Source: Pyropia haitanensis
Taxonomy: Eukaryota; Rhodophyta; Bangiophyceae; Bangiales; Bangiaceae
Length of the DNA stretch: 64,000 bases
Direction: 5' to 3'
Assembly (NCBI GenBank): GCA_008729055.1
Contig: SDUX01000003.1
Coordinates: 1,488,001 to 1,552,000 of the forward strand
Below, one piece after another: positions 10,983-22,139 of the stretch; the first letter of the stretch is position 1, and each line of letters starts with the position of its first letter. The notes below the pieces were generated by a model. That model ran no database searches, was not told the DNA's origin, and saw only the letters and a program-made list of their open reading frames with translations. The position numbers and the translations under genes are program-made.

Positions 10983-11264
10983 TCCGCCGCCCCCACCGCC
11001 GCCGCCGCCGCCGCCGCCGACGCCTGGGCCAACGCCAACGCCGACGCTGCCGCCGTTGGTCGACGGCGCCGTGGCGGCAGCAGCGGCTGCAGCCGCCGCG
11101 GCGGCCGCCGCCGCGGCGGTGCTCCCGCCCGCCGACGAGCCCCGCCGAAAGCGCAGGGAGCGGGAGGAGGAGGAGGAGACGGTCGAAGAGACGGAGGGGG
11201 TGCGCGTCAAGGGGTCCGCCGAGACAGAGGACTTGGAGGAGCGCCGGCCGGGGACGAGGCCCAT
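9693..11264 (-). CDS. D-isomer-specific 2-hydroxyacid dehydrogenase-like protein, probably catalytically altered
   Basis: The protein is 523 residues from the ATG at 11264. An N-terminal low-complexity stretch (Ser-rich, then poly-Ala and a poly-Gly run, to about residue 140) precedes a complete 2-hydroxyacid dehydrogenase core. It begins WRVLVTGDLPERGL, shows LKIISSTGVSTANIDT, then the Rossmann NAD(P) motif GIVGFGAVGAAVARRL (about residue 315) and INCASAALMDAEAV. In this family (glyoxylate/hydroxypyruvate reductase, phosphoglycerate dehydrogenase) the catalytic Arg sits in 'ARGGLVD', here ASAALMD; the catalytic His sits in 'TPHIA', here LPDMA. The position of the catalytic Glu is kept (GAGICVPEG). 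So the fold and cofactor site remain while two of three catalytic residues are gone: a pseudoenzyme or a changed activity. The frame is open throughout. The N-terminus could include a plastid or mitochondrial signal, but none is clear. Confidence 0.85.
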
Positions 11265-12619
11265 GGTGGGAGCGGCGGCGGCGGGGAAAACGCGAGCAGG
11301 TAACCGAGGAGGGGGGGGGGAGGGGGGGGGGGTCGGTGCCAGCGTCAGCAAAGGGCAAGCCCTACTCGCGTCCCAGGCCCTGGCGGCGGCGGCAGCGGCG
11401 GCAACGGCCAGCCGGCCACGCGTCACGGCCGTGTCAAGGTCGCCGTCCGGGCCCGCCCCCAAACGTTCAAGGGAACACCCCCCCCACCCCCCCGCCCCGC
11501 CCAAACGCAACCTCGTCCCACCCCCCCCCACCCCCCCCCCCCCTGCCCGGGTGGGCGCTGCGCTGGAGGCGCGGGGGATGGCGGCGGCCACCCCAACGGC
11601 CGGCCAGCCGGGTGGGCGTGCCGTCCCCACCACCGCCGCCGCGGTGTGGCGGGCGCGGTCGGCGGCCACGCCCCCCGCTACCCGACCCCACCGCGCCGTG
11701 CGTGCACCGCGGGCGGGAGTGGCCACGCCCGTCGCGCCCCCCCCCCCCCCCCAAGCCGCCCCTCCCCCCCCCCCACGCCCCCCGCCGCCACCCCCCCGAC
11801 ACCACGCCCTGCCAGGCCCACACCGTCGGCCGCCGCGGCTGCGCGGCCGCGAGTGGGCCCCCTCGTCGGCAGCGGCGGTAGCGCGGGCGTCCGTCGTTGC
11901 GCCCGACCCCTCGACCGCCCACCCGGCCCGCGCCCGGCAGCGCGGGCAACGCACGGTGGCCCGCACCGCACGGTGGCGTCGACCTCGGCGGCCGACGGCG
12001 GACCGCTCCTCTGCCCCGCCCCCCGCCCCCCCCCCACCCTCCCCCACCCCAACCCCCAACTCCCCCGTTCACACCCACGCGCAGCAGGACAGGGGTCTTG
12101 GGAAGGGGGGCCAATGGAGGTGACGGGCGAGGCACCGTACGTGCTGGCGTGCACCGCAACCCGCGCGCGCAAGAGAAAAAAAAATAATAATAAGGACCGG
12201 GAGCGCGGCACCGGCCGAGCGTCGCCACCGCCACCGCGCCCGTGCGCGTGCGGGGAGCGGGGGGGAGGGGTGGGGCGGCGCCGTCTGGGCCGCTGCCCCG
12301 GCCGGCGGTGGGTGTCCCACAGCGGCTAGCGCCGCGGGCGCGCCTGCCGCCGCGGCCCACGCTGGCAGTCGCCGTAGCCGACGGGTTCTTACAGCGGCGC
12401 TCTGCATGGGGCCGCTCTTCCCCCCGCCCGCCCACTCCCCCCCCCTTCAACCGTCGACCGGCAACTGGGTCGGGCCCCGCCGCCACACGCCACAGCGGCA
12501 CGCGGTTGGACGGTGGGTCGCGGGGCCTCAACTCTGCCCCACCGTGAACCCACGGCGAGCGCACGGTGGGGGGGGGCGGGGGGTGGCCAGGCCCGACCGT
12601 TGGCAGAGGCCGACAGCCT

Positions 12620-12658
12620 GTACTGTACTGTACATACCGACGCCGGGGGCGGCACAGG
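12620..12658 (+). promoter_or_regulatory. GTAC-rich module, copy 1
   Basis: Contains GTACNGTACNGTACATAC followed by a G-rich GGGGCGGCACA. A closely matching module is at 41198-41236, about 300 bp upstream of the fibrillin-like gene. Here the next plus-strand candidate is duplicated gene copy B, about 800 bp downstream. A role as a promoter element is inference. Confidence 0.3.
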
Positions 12659-13107
12659 TTGGGTTCTTTTGGCTCCGCTCCCTGCCGGCGGCGTGGAGGA
12701 CGCGCCAGAGGGGGGGGGGACGCCGGCCGCTCGCCCGCGGTGCGCTCGCGGTCGCAAGCGTCGGCCGGCGAGGCGCTGCGCAGCGGGCCGAGCGGCGGCG
12801 CGCGAGAGAGCCCCCGTGGCGGCTGCAGCGCCGCCCGACGCGCCGACGCGCGCGACCGTGTGCGCGGGCGCACCGTTTTTTTTTACAGTCGTCACCGTAT
12901 CCGCGCGTGCGCAGCGCCGCGGCGTGCGCTGCTTCTCTGCCACGTGGTTTTCCCGTGGACTTTTTTTCGGCCGCCCAATGGTGTAGGAACGCATCCGTTT
13001 GCCTTGCTTGGCTGCATTGACACAGCAAAGGCTCAGACAGACCGTCTCTTTGACGCAGGTGCCCTTTGGCAACCCACGGCTATGAATGGGGGGTATGGCG
13101 CCGCCAC

Positions 13108-14100
13108 GCCAGTCCCTCCCATTCCCGCCCGTGTACTCCGCCGCGTCTGGGTGACCCCTCCTCACCGACGTCCCGTCCCTGTTCGTGCGGAGCTGCTGCT
13201 CTCCGGCGGTCTCTTCCATGGCCTTGGTGTGTGTACAGTCGACTTACTTGCCTTCGCCACTCTCCCTGTTCCGCCACCACCATCTCCACCCTCTCTCGCC
13301 TGTCCTACGCAGTCCCGCCACCGCCTGCCGTCTCGACGTGGTGCGCCTTGTCGACTCGAGTCATCGTCTTTGGTCTTCGTTCACCCGCCCGTCCTCCGCT
13401 GCCGCCAGCTGCCCCCTGGCCTGCGCCCCCACGGCTCCCGCCATGGGCCGCGTCGTCCGTGGCCCTGTGGCCCGCCGTGCCCGTGCGGCGGCGCTGGCAG
13501 CGTCGCCACGTCCCGGCCCCGGGGAAGCCATCATGGTGGTGGTGGCCGCCCCCGGCGCAGGCCTGTACGCGCTCGCACCGGTGGGAGGAGGGGGAGGGGG
13601 GGTGCCGGATGCCGACGCCGTCGGGGCGGCGGTGGCGGTGGCGGGTGGCGTCGGCGCGTCCTCGTCCCCCACGTCGCCACCACCGTCATCGGCCTCCCCG
13701 CGTGCGCCCTCCCCGCCAGAGCTGTACCGCCTCCCCCGCCGGCTGGTCGGCGTCGTCTACACCCGCCCCGGCCGGCACGTAATTGCGCGGCGCTACGCGG
13801 GTGGCGACGATGGCGGCGGCGGCAAGGTGGCGGGGGAGGTGGTGGCGGCGCTCCTGGACGACCACGTCGACGACCTGCGGCGGGTGAGGCTGTGGCCGAC
13901 CGACGCGCCCGGGAGGGGAGGCGGTAGGGGAGGCGCCACAGGCGCCGCGTCGTCGGCCGCGGTCACCGCTGCGGCGGCTGCACATGGGGAGGTTGCCGGC
14001 GCGCGAGCGGCGCTGAAGCGGGCCGCCGTGGACGCGGGGTGGGGGTTCCCCAGCTCAGACTCTGCCTCAGAGGGGTGCGGAACAATGCCCTGAGGAGGGC
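13108..14100 (+). repeat. Inverted segmental duplication, copy B
   Basis: Mirror copy of 7798-8785. Similarity begins at the codons for PIPARVLRRV (about 13108) and ends just after the shared stop, at 14093. Confidence 0.85.
13443..14093 (+). CDS. Unknown duplicated protein, copy B (216 aa)
   Basis: Same length as copy A and identical to it over roughly the first 150 residues, including VGVVYTRPGRHV and LLDDHVDDLRR. Beyond that the two differ (for example RRVRLWPTDAPG here, RRAGLWPTDTRG in copy A) before ending in the same GCGTMP. The family is unknown. It lies downstream of GTAC module 1, and its 3' end overlaps the start of a tandem repeat. Confidence 0.45.
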   Translation: MGRVVRGPVARRARAAALAASPRPGPGEAIMVVVAAPGAGLYALAPVGGGGGGVPDADAVGAAVAVAGGVGASSSPTSPPPSSASPRAPSPPELYRLPRRLVGVVYTRPGRHVIARRYAGGDDGGGGKVAGEVVAALLDDHVDDLRRVRLWPTDAPGRGGGRGGATGAASSAAVTAAAAAHGEVAGARAALKRAAVDAGWGFPSSDSASEGCGTMP

Positions 14101-15114
14101 GGAAGGGGGAGCGGCGCCACCTCCCCCCCGACGGCGGCAAGCTGCCACTGTTGGTGGCGCTCGCCGGCTGGCGGCGCCACCCCCACCCCGACGGCGGCAA
14201 GTTGCCGCTGTCGGTTCGACGCCCAGCCCGCCGTGTCCACACGTCCACCGCTGCCGCCGAGACGGCCGCGGCTGGCCGCGCGGCCCGCAACGGCCACGGC
14301 GGCGGCTGCTGGAGCGCAGCGGCGGCGGGCGTCCGTGAACAGGTGCAAATGGGGGGGGGGGGGGGGGCGTCTTTGCAGGCCGTCGCCGCCGCTGACGTGT
14401 GCGTAGGCCGCCGCGGCGGGCGGCAGCCGTCCCACCGTCCCGCCGTGGCCACGCGCGGGCGACCGTCGGCGGTGGGGAGGGCGCCGGGCCGTCACTGTCG
14501 CCGCCGACGCCGCGCGCGGCGCGCGGCGCGTCGGCCGCCACCGCCACGGCTTGCCGCCTGCCACGGTCGGCGGGGGCCAGGTGGCCGCTGCCGCCGGCCG
14601 GTCCTGGCAGCGACGGCCACCGCCAGCGTCACACACCCACGCCAGCACCGAGTCCACCATAGTCAGGTAGACGCTCCCAAAGACTGTGCACACCAAAAAA
14701 CGGATGTCCTCAACGGCGCACACGCTCGTCCAGTCTGCAGCTAGCACGTCAAACCAGCGCGTCGTCGGCCGCGGCACACAGCGGCGTGCCGCCGCGTAGA
14801 CGACCCGACAAAGGGTGCAGACAGCCCGGCGGGGGACATCCAGGGCCGTCGCCCTCAACGACGACCGCTGAAGGGGAAAGAGTTGCCGGACCGAGGCGGT
14901 GACGTCGGCGACCAGGGCAGCCGTCACGATGGGCTATGTCAACAGGGGATGCCAGATGCAGGGGGGTAGCCTCAAACGGCGACTGCAGCTCTATCCGCTC
15001 ACGCAGCGTGACGGCAGCCGCGGCAGCGCACACGCGGCGCGCGGCGGAAGAATCAATCGCCCGCAGCGCTTCCATGGTGCCGGGGGAGGGGGGGAACAGG
15101 TACACTCGCAGCAA
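14067..15114 (-). CDS. Hypothetical protein, two candidate segments
   Basis: On the minus strand, 15114 to about 14935 reads MLRVYLFPPSPGTMEALRAI, then RERIELQSPFEATPLHLASP. A second frame from 14927 reads VTASVRQLFPLQRSSLRATA, then a Cys-containing segment with TTRWFDVLAADWTSVCAVED and FLVCTVFGSVYLTMVDSVLAW. The amino-acid mix of both (Phe, Tyr, Trp, Ile, Glu) is unlike the Ala/Pro/Arg shadow frames around them, so they may be two exons, or one exon split by an indel, of one gene. After about 14640 the frame degrades into low complexity. I do not recognise a family. Confidence 0.3.
14102..14215. repeat. Two-copy tandem repeat, unit about 54 bp
   Basis: Two adjacent units share GGCGGCGCCACC, then CCCCGACGGCGGCAAG and a GTTG/CTG-rich tail. 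It directly follows duplicated copy B and is absent at the matching end of copy A. Confidence 0.6.
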
Positions 15115-15394
15115 GGAGTGGTGTGACGGCGGGACCGGCGAGGGGGTTAACGACCTGGATGTGGGGGGGGTGCGTGAAGACTTACTGTGGGAGCAGGCGG
15201 AATGCTGCGGGGCTTATCCGAGGCTGGCTGTGTTGATGTCCACCAGAGATATTTTCAAACAATTCCGCCAGCAACGACAAAAATATGCTCTAATTTCACG
15301 TAACTGTCGTATTGTGCCATGACACGTATACAACCACACGAACACTAGCCCTGTTGCTTGCATTGTAGCACAGAAGACACTGTCCACGACTAAA

Positions 15395-15457
15395 AATCCA
15401 TCTTGATGGATTCATCTCTCGGCCAATGGTTGGTGCAGGACAGTGTGTTTAGCCAAT
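15395..15457. promoter_or_regulatory. AT-richer intergenic stretch with paired CCAAT boxes and a palindrome
   Basis: The 15200-15600 stretch is much less GC-rich than its neighbours. It holds an 18-bp palindrome AATCCATCTTGATGGATT (15395-15412) and two CCAAT boxes on the plus strand (15423-15427 and 15453-15457). A GTAC-rich patch follows at 15530-15562. It lies between the minus-strand hypothetical gene and the plus-strand RING gene, where a divergent promoter could be expected. Function is inferred from position and motif only. Confidence 0.3.
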
Positions 15458-16513
15458 GAGGTGCTGCTTTCTGAACACCGCGGCTGCAATGAACTCACCT
15501 TCTGTTGCTCGGTCGACACGTCACCGAATTGTACAGTCATGCACTGACCAGTACCGTACACGCGCATTGCCAAGCGCGCCATAGCAGATCAGTGTAAACG
15601 GGCTGCCGAGGGGCGGCACGGCGTTCTGGGAGAGGCCGCGGCCACGGCGGTTCATGTGAGCATAGAGGCGTGGCCACCCGTGGCGGCTCTCCTCGTCACT
15701 TGAGTCTCCTCGTCATCTGAGGCGCCACTGAAGGCAGGCCTCCCCGCGCCCGTGCTGGCGGCCGCAACGTGACGGGCGACGGCGGCGGCCGCCGCCGCCG
15801 CCACGCGGCGACGCTCAACCCCTGCCGCCTCTTCCCACTCTTGCGCGGACGCCCGTCCCCTCTGTACGCCACGCGCTGGCGAGCGGTGTATGGGGGGGGG
15901 GACGGGGGGGGGGGTGCTGCCGAGGAACCCATCTTGACCCGCACACCTCGTCATGGCCTTCTCTCTCCGCGGCTGACCGGCCGCGCCGGCCGTGCGGAGA
16001 GCGGGCCGTGCGTGCCTTTGGGCAGCAGACTGGGGGTGCGGGGGGGGGAGGCGGGGAACCGTGGGGGGGGGGGGGGGGGGGATGGGCCCTGCGTGGCGCG
16101 GCCAGCCGGCCATCGCGCGTGCGGCACCTCGTCATGCAGGCAGCGTGGGCGTCGGCATGGGGGCGGGCGGGGGGGCCGAGTTGGGGGGCGTAGGGGGGTA
16201 GGGGGCGGTGTTCCCCTCTGGGTTGGCCCCACCGCTGCCATATCTCAACGTCCATAGGGTCGCATATGTTCCGCGGCGCTCCTGCACGCGGCGGCGCGTA
16301 CCGCGTCTCCAGCCGCGCCCGCACTTCCCACAGGGCGGCCACCACCCCCCCACCATCCCACCGACTTCCCAGCGATCGACCCATCCTTTTGGCTCCCTCG
16401 ACATCTGGTCGTCCGTTCCGCTTGCCGGCCCTGTCCTCCCCCCTTCCCCCCCACCCCCTCCTCTCCCTCAACCCCCCTCCACCCCCCCCCCCCCATCCGC
16501 TCTTCCCCCGGCA

Positions 16514-17002
16514 ATGGACCTCTTCTTTGGCTCCACGAGCTTTGGGCCGCTCCTGTTCCTCGTCGGCAGCCTCTGCCTCGCCGCCCCGTTTGCCATCTTT
16601 GCCTCGATGTGGCGGCGGCAGCCGCCGCCGCCCTACGGCGCGGACAACGACCCCGCCGCGGCAGCCGCGACGGCGGCGGCGGCAGCGGACGGCGCACCCG
16701 CCGACGGCCCCTCCTGTGCGGTTTGCCTCGAGGAGCTGAGCCGCGACGGGCCACTGCCGGCGGCGTTGGGCGTCGCCGCCCACGCGGGGTGCCCGCCGGC
16801 CACCGACGGATACGGCTGTGGTGGCCGCGGCCGCTACGCCCGCGGGGTGGCGTCCGCCTCGCCGCGGGCGGCACTCTGCTGCGGCCACGTCTTTCATACC
16901 AGCTGCATCGACCGGTGGGCCGCCCTGTGCCCGTCCACCCCGTCGTGTCCTGTGTGCAAGACGCCCATCGGGGCGCCCCTGGCGGAGGTGTTTGTCAAGT
17001 AG
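16514..17002 (+). CDS. Small membrane RING-H2 finger protein (putative E3 ubiquitin ligase)
   Basis: The protein has 162 residues. A hydrophobic helix (about residues 10-30, PLLFLVGSLCLAAPFAIFA) is followed by a Pro/Ala linker and a RING-H2 domain. The zinc ligands are C68, C71, C123, H125, H128, C131, C145 and C148, with the classic CGHVFHTSCIDRW core and CPVCKTP end. RING-H2 domains recruit E2 ubiquitin enzymes; the layout of one helix plus a C-terminal RING is typical of ATL/RNF-type membrane ligases. The gap between the first Cys pair and the next ligand is about 51 residues, much longer than usual, and the insert is itself Cys/Gly-rich. The frame is intact from ATG to stop, with no intron needed. 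Confidence 0.85.
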   Translation: MDLFFGSTSFGPLLFLVGSLCLAAPFAIFASMWRRQPPPPYGADNDPAAAAATAAAAADGAPADGPSCAVCLEELSRDGPLPAALGVAAHAGCPPATDGYGCGGRGRYARGVASASPRAALCCGHVFHTSCIDRWAALCPSTPSCPVCKTPIGAPLAEVFVK

Positions 17003-20000
17003 GGGCGGCTGGCGGCGGCCGCAGGCATCGACGGCATCGACCACCGCACCTTGGGACGGTGGTGAAGGTCAAGGACGCGGCTGTGACGGACGCAGCCGAC
17101 CGCGCTACGGCCGCGTGCGCGCCGCGGTATCCGCCTCGGCAGCCGACAGTGGCAGCGGCGCGCCACCCGCGGGGCACCCCCCCCCAGCGTTGCCCTGAAG
17201 GTGGAGGAGGACATGACGGTGCATGGCGGCGGTGGGCGCGTGGCCCGCCCCGTGTTGCCAGGTGTTCCCCGGGCGATGGAATCTCGACGAGCACGACGGG
17301 GCGTGCGCTGGTGGCGGGGTTCGTCAGAGGGCGTGGCCGCGCAGGGAGGTCCGACTCCCCCTCCGCGCCCGTCCCCCCCTGGAAGCGCTCCGGGTGTGCA
17401 GCGAAGAGGCACACTCGGGGCGGGCGCTGGGGGGGGCGCCCGGGGTGGTGCCCGTCCACCAGCCGATGGTCCCTTTACCGCTCATGACGCTGCCGCCGCC
17501 GCTAGCGGCGGCGGCCGCGGCGGTAGTGCTGACGACGGCGGCGGCGGCCGCAGCGGCGGGGGCTCGCCGTCGGCGCCCCCATCCAACCCGCCCCTTGGTC
17601 CACCGGTGGACGCACGGCACGGATCCCACGCGGTGGACGCGCGCCAGAGGCCCGACGTTCCACCGGGTACGGTGCCCGCAGGCCATGGCGGACTGGGGAG
17701 GCGGCGGCGCGGGAGCGCGCAGCGGTGAGGGGCCCTTTTGTGGACATCGTCGCCTCCGTGCGGCCCGTACAGCTGGAGCGTAGCCGGCCATGAACCAAGT
17801 TCTGTGGCTTGTGCACGCCCTTTGGCAGACTGGGCTCGACCGACGCGCTGTAGTTGTGCCGGGGAGAGGCACGCCGGTGGGCGGCTCGAAAGGGAGCCCC
17901 CAACCCGGCCGGGACTGGGAGCGAGGCACGGCGCGTGAGGACAATGTTGTTGTGTCTGGCTCCCCACGGTGGCGCCACCCCTCCTTTGTCTTCAGAAGAC
18001 CACGTGTGGCGCCACGTCCGGTGCTGTTCCCTGTCGCGCGACAAGCGCGCGACTGCAGTCCGGCCAGAAGGATTGCCACCGCTACCGTCGGGAAGCTCGA
18101 GAGAGAAGGGCACGAAAGTGGGCGATCATTGTGGACCAGCAGACCGACTGTGCCGGTTCACGGCCACTCAAAGCAGTAACCCATGGATGGCGGCTGCGAG
18201 GCACGCTTCTGGGCGGTCGCCCAGCCGGCCTGGCCCTTCCCCGTCCGATGGGTACACGATGGACGAACAAGCCATTGGCCTGCTGGCGCTGCGCTCGGGC
18301 TCATGGGGGCGGAGGAGCGCGGCGGGTAGGGCGGAACAGACGTTGCTGCGTCCGCACGGCGCCTGCAACGCCGTCCAAACCCTGCCCGACCCCCCCTTTC
18401 GTCTCCCCTGCACACCCTCCACCCGGCCAACAAACAATGAATGCGGCATCCGAGACGGCAGGGACGGGGAAACCGTCCGTCGAGGGCAGGGAGGGCAAGA
18501 TGGACGCGGGGGGGAAGGTTGTTGCCAATGCACACGTCTTCCCCCGGGAGACCGCCCGCCTCCAGAGAGCAGCAGCCTGCACAGCCGCCCGCGGTAGGCG
18601 GCGCTCCCTCCCACTGACACGGCGGGCCGTCGGCTCACGCAATGGCCTCGGGGGTGGATAGCTACGGCGGCGCCGGCGGCAGTGTCCCTGGTGTGCAGCC
18701 CCGCTCCGCCCGTCGGGGAGCCACCCGCAACGCGCCAGGCACGAGCGCGCGCTGGCCCTCCCGCCGTGGTGGCGTTGCACCAGTTGCCGCCACGTGCCAG
18801 CCGCGACGGCGACGGGCCGTGGCCGCGCTCCGAGGCGCTGCCATCCGCATCGCTGTGGTGGCTGGGAGTGAACGGGGGGGTTACGGGGACGCGGTGGGGG
18901 AGGCGGTGGCCCATGTGTGAGTTTCCTTCCTCGTACGCGTACGTACACACACAGACCATCCGCCCCCACTGCTGCTGACGCTGTCCCTGGATGCAACAGC
19001 GCGCGCATCTCCCACTGTGGGCCGACCGCTGCGTCACCCAGTCGTTCGTCTCAGCTGAGGGCCAGCTGGCCCCCATGGCTGTTCTGCCACCCCCCCATGG
19101 ACCTCCTCAGACAGACGAGTACAGCGGTACCACAGCGCCACCCACACCCCGCCACGCCCAGTCTGCAGCAGTACCAGCTGCCGCGGCTCCGCCGTGCCTC
19201 TGTGCGGCCACGCCGCTCGCCGCCACCCTCGCTCGACGGGCACCGCCGGGCCAGTGCCGTGCCGGCCGCTCAACCTCCCCCCCCGCATCGCCCCTGGAGA
19301 TGATGCCCCTCCCCCCCAACCCCCGCCCCGCGGGCGGTGGCCGCTCCCCACTTTATACGTCCACCCCCCGGCCGTCTCCGTCTGCAACCGCCCCCTCCGC
19401 ACCGCCGCTCGGGCCGCCGGGGCGCCACCCCCTGCAGCAGCGGCAGGCCAGTCTACCACCACCCACCCGCAGCCCCCCCCCCCCCCCCCCCGCCCCTCCC
19501 CCCTTCCCCCCGCCCCGTCTGTCGCTCCCCCCCTACTCCGCCGCAACGGGTTCCCGTCGGTATGCCAATCCCAATGGCAGCGACAGCATCGGACGGCCCC
19601 CTGCCCCGGGCTGCGTCCCGTCCACCCCCTCCATCCGATCATGCCTCGTCCCCCCACGCGGCCGCCGCTCGTACCGCCAGGGAGTCCCCCCCCGCAGTTG
19701 CGGCAGGCCAGTCCCCTACACACAGCCACCCCCCCCCCACCAGTCCCCTCACCACCCCCGCCGTCAAGCGTGCCGTCGGGGTGCCAGGTCCCGGCTGTAG
19801 CGGCAGCATCGCTCCGCCTCCCACCCCAAGCTGCGTCCCACCCCGCCCCAATAGATAGAATAAATAGTGCCTTGCCTCCGCCCCGGGCGGCCGCGCGCGC
19901 CGCCGAGGCGCCACTTCTTGCGGCGGCGGCAGCCGCCTCAACCCCGTCACACCTTCCCCGTCGGGGCCCGGCGACCCGCCGCGGCGCCTCGTGCTGCTGC

Positions 20001-20159
20001 CGTGTGGCAGCCACGCGCTGCAGACAACCGCGTCGGCTACTGCGCCCGCCTCCGCGGCACCATCCAGCTGCCACACCGTGGCAACCACGGCGAGTGAATC
20101 GCACACCCACACAGCCACCCGGGGACAGCCGCCACCACACCCAGCGGCGGCGTTGCGCC
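17003..20159. other. Intergenic stretch, no gene recognised
   Basis: GC-rich DNA with many overlapping Arg/Pro/Ala frames on both strands, none with recognisable motifs. A GTAC-rich patch (about 18935-18952, next to CA repeats) and C-rich tracts (19470-19510) are the only features I note. The last part lies downstream of the cyclin gene. Confidence 0.4.
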
Positions 20160-21619
20160 CTAGACGCTCTCCTCCATCTCGCCACTCTCCCCCGTCAGCT
20201 CTTCATCGTCCGCGGCGGCCGACGCAAACTCGGCCGTCAGCTGGGAGCCCGGCAGCCGCCGCGCCACACACTCGTGGTACCGGCGGAGCAGCCGCACACG
20301 CGCGGCGGCCACCACCTCCGCGTTGACCTGACACCGCCAGTCGAGGAGGCGGAGGAAGATCCACTCGAGGCGCACCAGCTCCGTCACCGAGCCGACGCCG
20401 CCGACGCGCGCAAAGTGGGCGGCCGTGTAGCTGCGCTCCTCCACGCTCTTGGACGCGACGAGCAGCGCGGTCAGCATCAGCCGGTGCACGTTCCAGCCGC
20501 TCACCGCGAGCCGGCCGTCCGCCTCACGGGCACGGTGGAGGAGCACCAGCGCGACGAGGACGACGGTCGGGGAGAGGCGGCAGTAGCGCACCAGCCGGCG
20601 CATGTAGAGCGTCGTGTCCACGGCGGGGATGGCGACCGAAAAAAAGACCGACACCTGCTGGTCCCACGTGGGCAGCGACGCGGCCGACACGGGGATGACC
20701 GTCACCGGCGCGCGCGCACGCGCGTTGGCCGCCCGCGCCACCTCCGACGCGGCCTTGGACGATACCGCCGCCGCGGCGGCGGCGGCCAGCCGGTCCATCG
20801 TCGGGTGGGCGACCGCGTCGAGGGCGGCGGCGGCCGACACGTCCGCCGCGGCAATGGCGGCTTCGGAGAGCGACCGCGCCGCGTTTTTCGCGTCCTCAGA
20901 CCGCGCCAGCGAGGCGCCATTCGCCACCTTGGCCGCCTCCGTGTGCTCCGCACACAGGACGTTGAGGACGGTGGCCAGGATAGGCACCAGCGTGCGGTCG
21001 TTGAGGTCGTTCACGGGGCCCGTCAGCTCCCCACTGCCGCCACTCCCGTCGTCCTCTTCCTCGGTAGACGCCGCCGCGGTGGGGCTCGTCCGCCCACTGC
21101 CACCGCCTCTGCCACCGCCGCCGCCACCGCCACCGCCACCGCCGCTGCCAACAACCCCCGCCGCCGCGCGCGGCGCGGTCACCCGCGGCAGCGTCGGCGC
21201 CGACACGGACGACGCGTGACGGCCAGCGCGGCTACCCCCACCGGCGCCCCCTTCCTCCCCCCCCCCCCTCACACCGGCACCCCCCCCCCCCTCGCCACTA
21301 CCAGTCACCATCGACACCCCCCCCCCCCAGACACCCCCCCACGGGCGCCCATCCCATCCGTCCGCGGGCGCTTGGTCAACCCCCCCGCCCCCCCCCCGCC
21401 CCCCCCCCCCCCCCAGCCACCACCACCGCCGCCGCCGTCGCCGCCGTCGCCGCCGCCGACGCCGCCGCCGCCGCCGCGCCCCCCCCCCCCGCCGCCGCCG
21501 CGTGCGGGGCGTCCCCGACGCCGGCACCGCCGTCAGCGGTGGCGGCGCCGGCGGCGCGCCGGGCACCGCCCGCGCCGGCCGCGCGCGGACGGGGGGTGGC
21601 GTCGCCGCGGCGGTCGCGA

Positions 21620-21653
<34 letters not shown>

Positions 21654-21785
21654 CCCCCCATAGACGCCGTCCCCGCCGCTGCCGTTGCCGCTGCCGCCGC
21701 GGTGACCGCCGCCGGCGCTGCTACCACCGGCGCTGCTGCCGCCGCCGCCGCCGCCGAGGCCGCCGCCGCCGAGGCCGCCGCCGAG

Positions 21786-21825
<40 letters not shown>

Positions 21826-22073
21826 AGAGTACGGCCGCCGCCGCGTGGCAGCGCCGCCGCGTCGCTGCCGCTGTGGCCCCCCCCGGCGTCATTGCCGTCG
21901 CTGTCGTTGCCGCTGCCGCTGTCGCTGACGCTGACGCTGCCGCTAACGCTGCCGCTGCTGCTCGGCGATGACGACGGCCGGTACGGGCGGCCACCGTCCG
22001 ACATGGCCGCCGCCCCACCGCCCACGCTCCCCACCGGGGGGGGGACACACCGCGGCACGTCCGACGCCCCCAC
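20160..22073 (-). CDS. PHO80-like (P/U-type) cyclin
   Basis: The C-terminal third carries a single cyclin box of the PHO80/cyclin-U type: TLYMRRLVRYCRLSPTVVLV, then LLHRARE, NVHRLMLTALLVASKSVEE, FARVGGVGSVTELVRLEWIF and LLDWRCQVN (roughly 20300-20670). These cyclins partner Pho85/CDKA-like kinases in phosphate and nutrient signalling or the cell cycle. An acidic patch (STEEEDD) and an Ala-rich helical segment precede the box; a short acidic tail (DDEELTGESGEMEESV) follows. The N-terminal half is Ser, Gly and Ala repeats crossed by several long C runs (21260-21420), so its frame and the start at 22073 are doubtful; an in-frame ATG at about 22004 is an alternative. The family call is firm. Confidence 0.85.
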
Positions 22074-22139
22074 CTACACCCACACCCACCCTCCAAAAGA
22101 CAAGCCGTCACTGACGACGTGCGCTCCCCACCGGGGGCG

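Noticed and set aside
19194..21971. Very long plus-strand open frame (about 925 codons), Pro/Arg/Ala-rich
   Set aside because: It is the antisense shadow of the cyclin gene plus GC-rich flank; no motif, and the minus strand carries a clear cyclin box.
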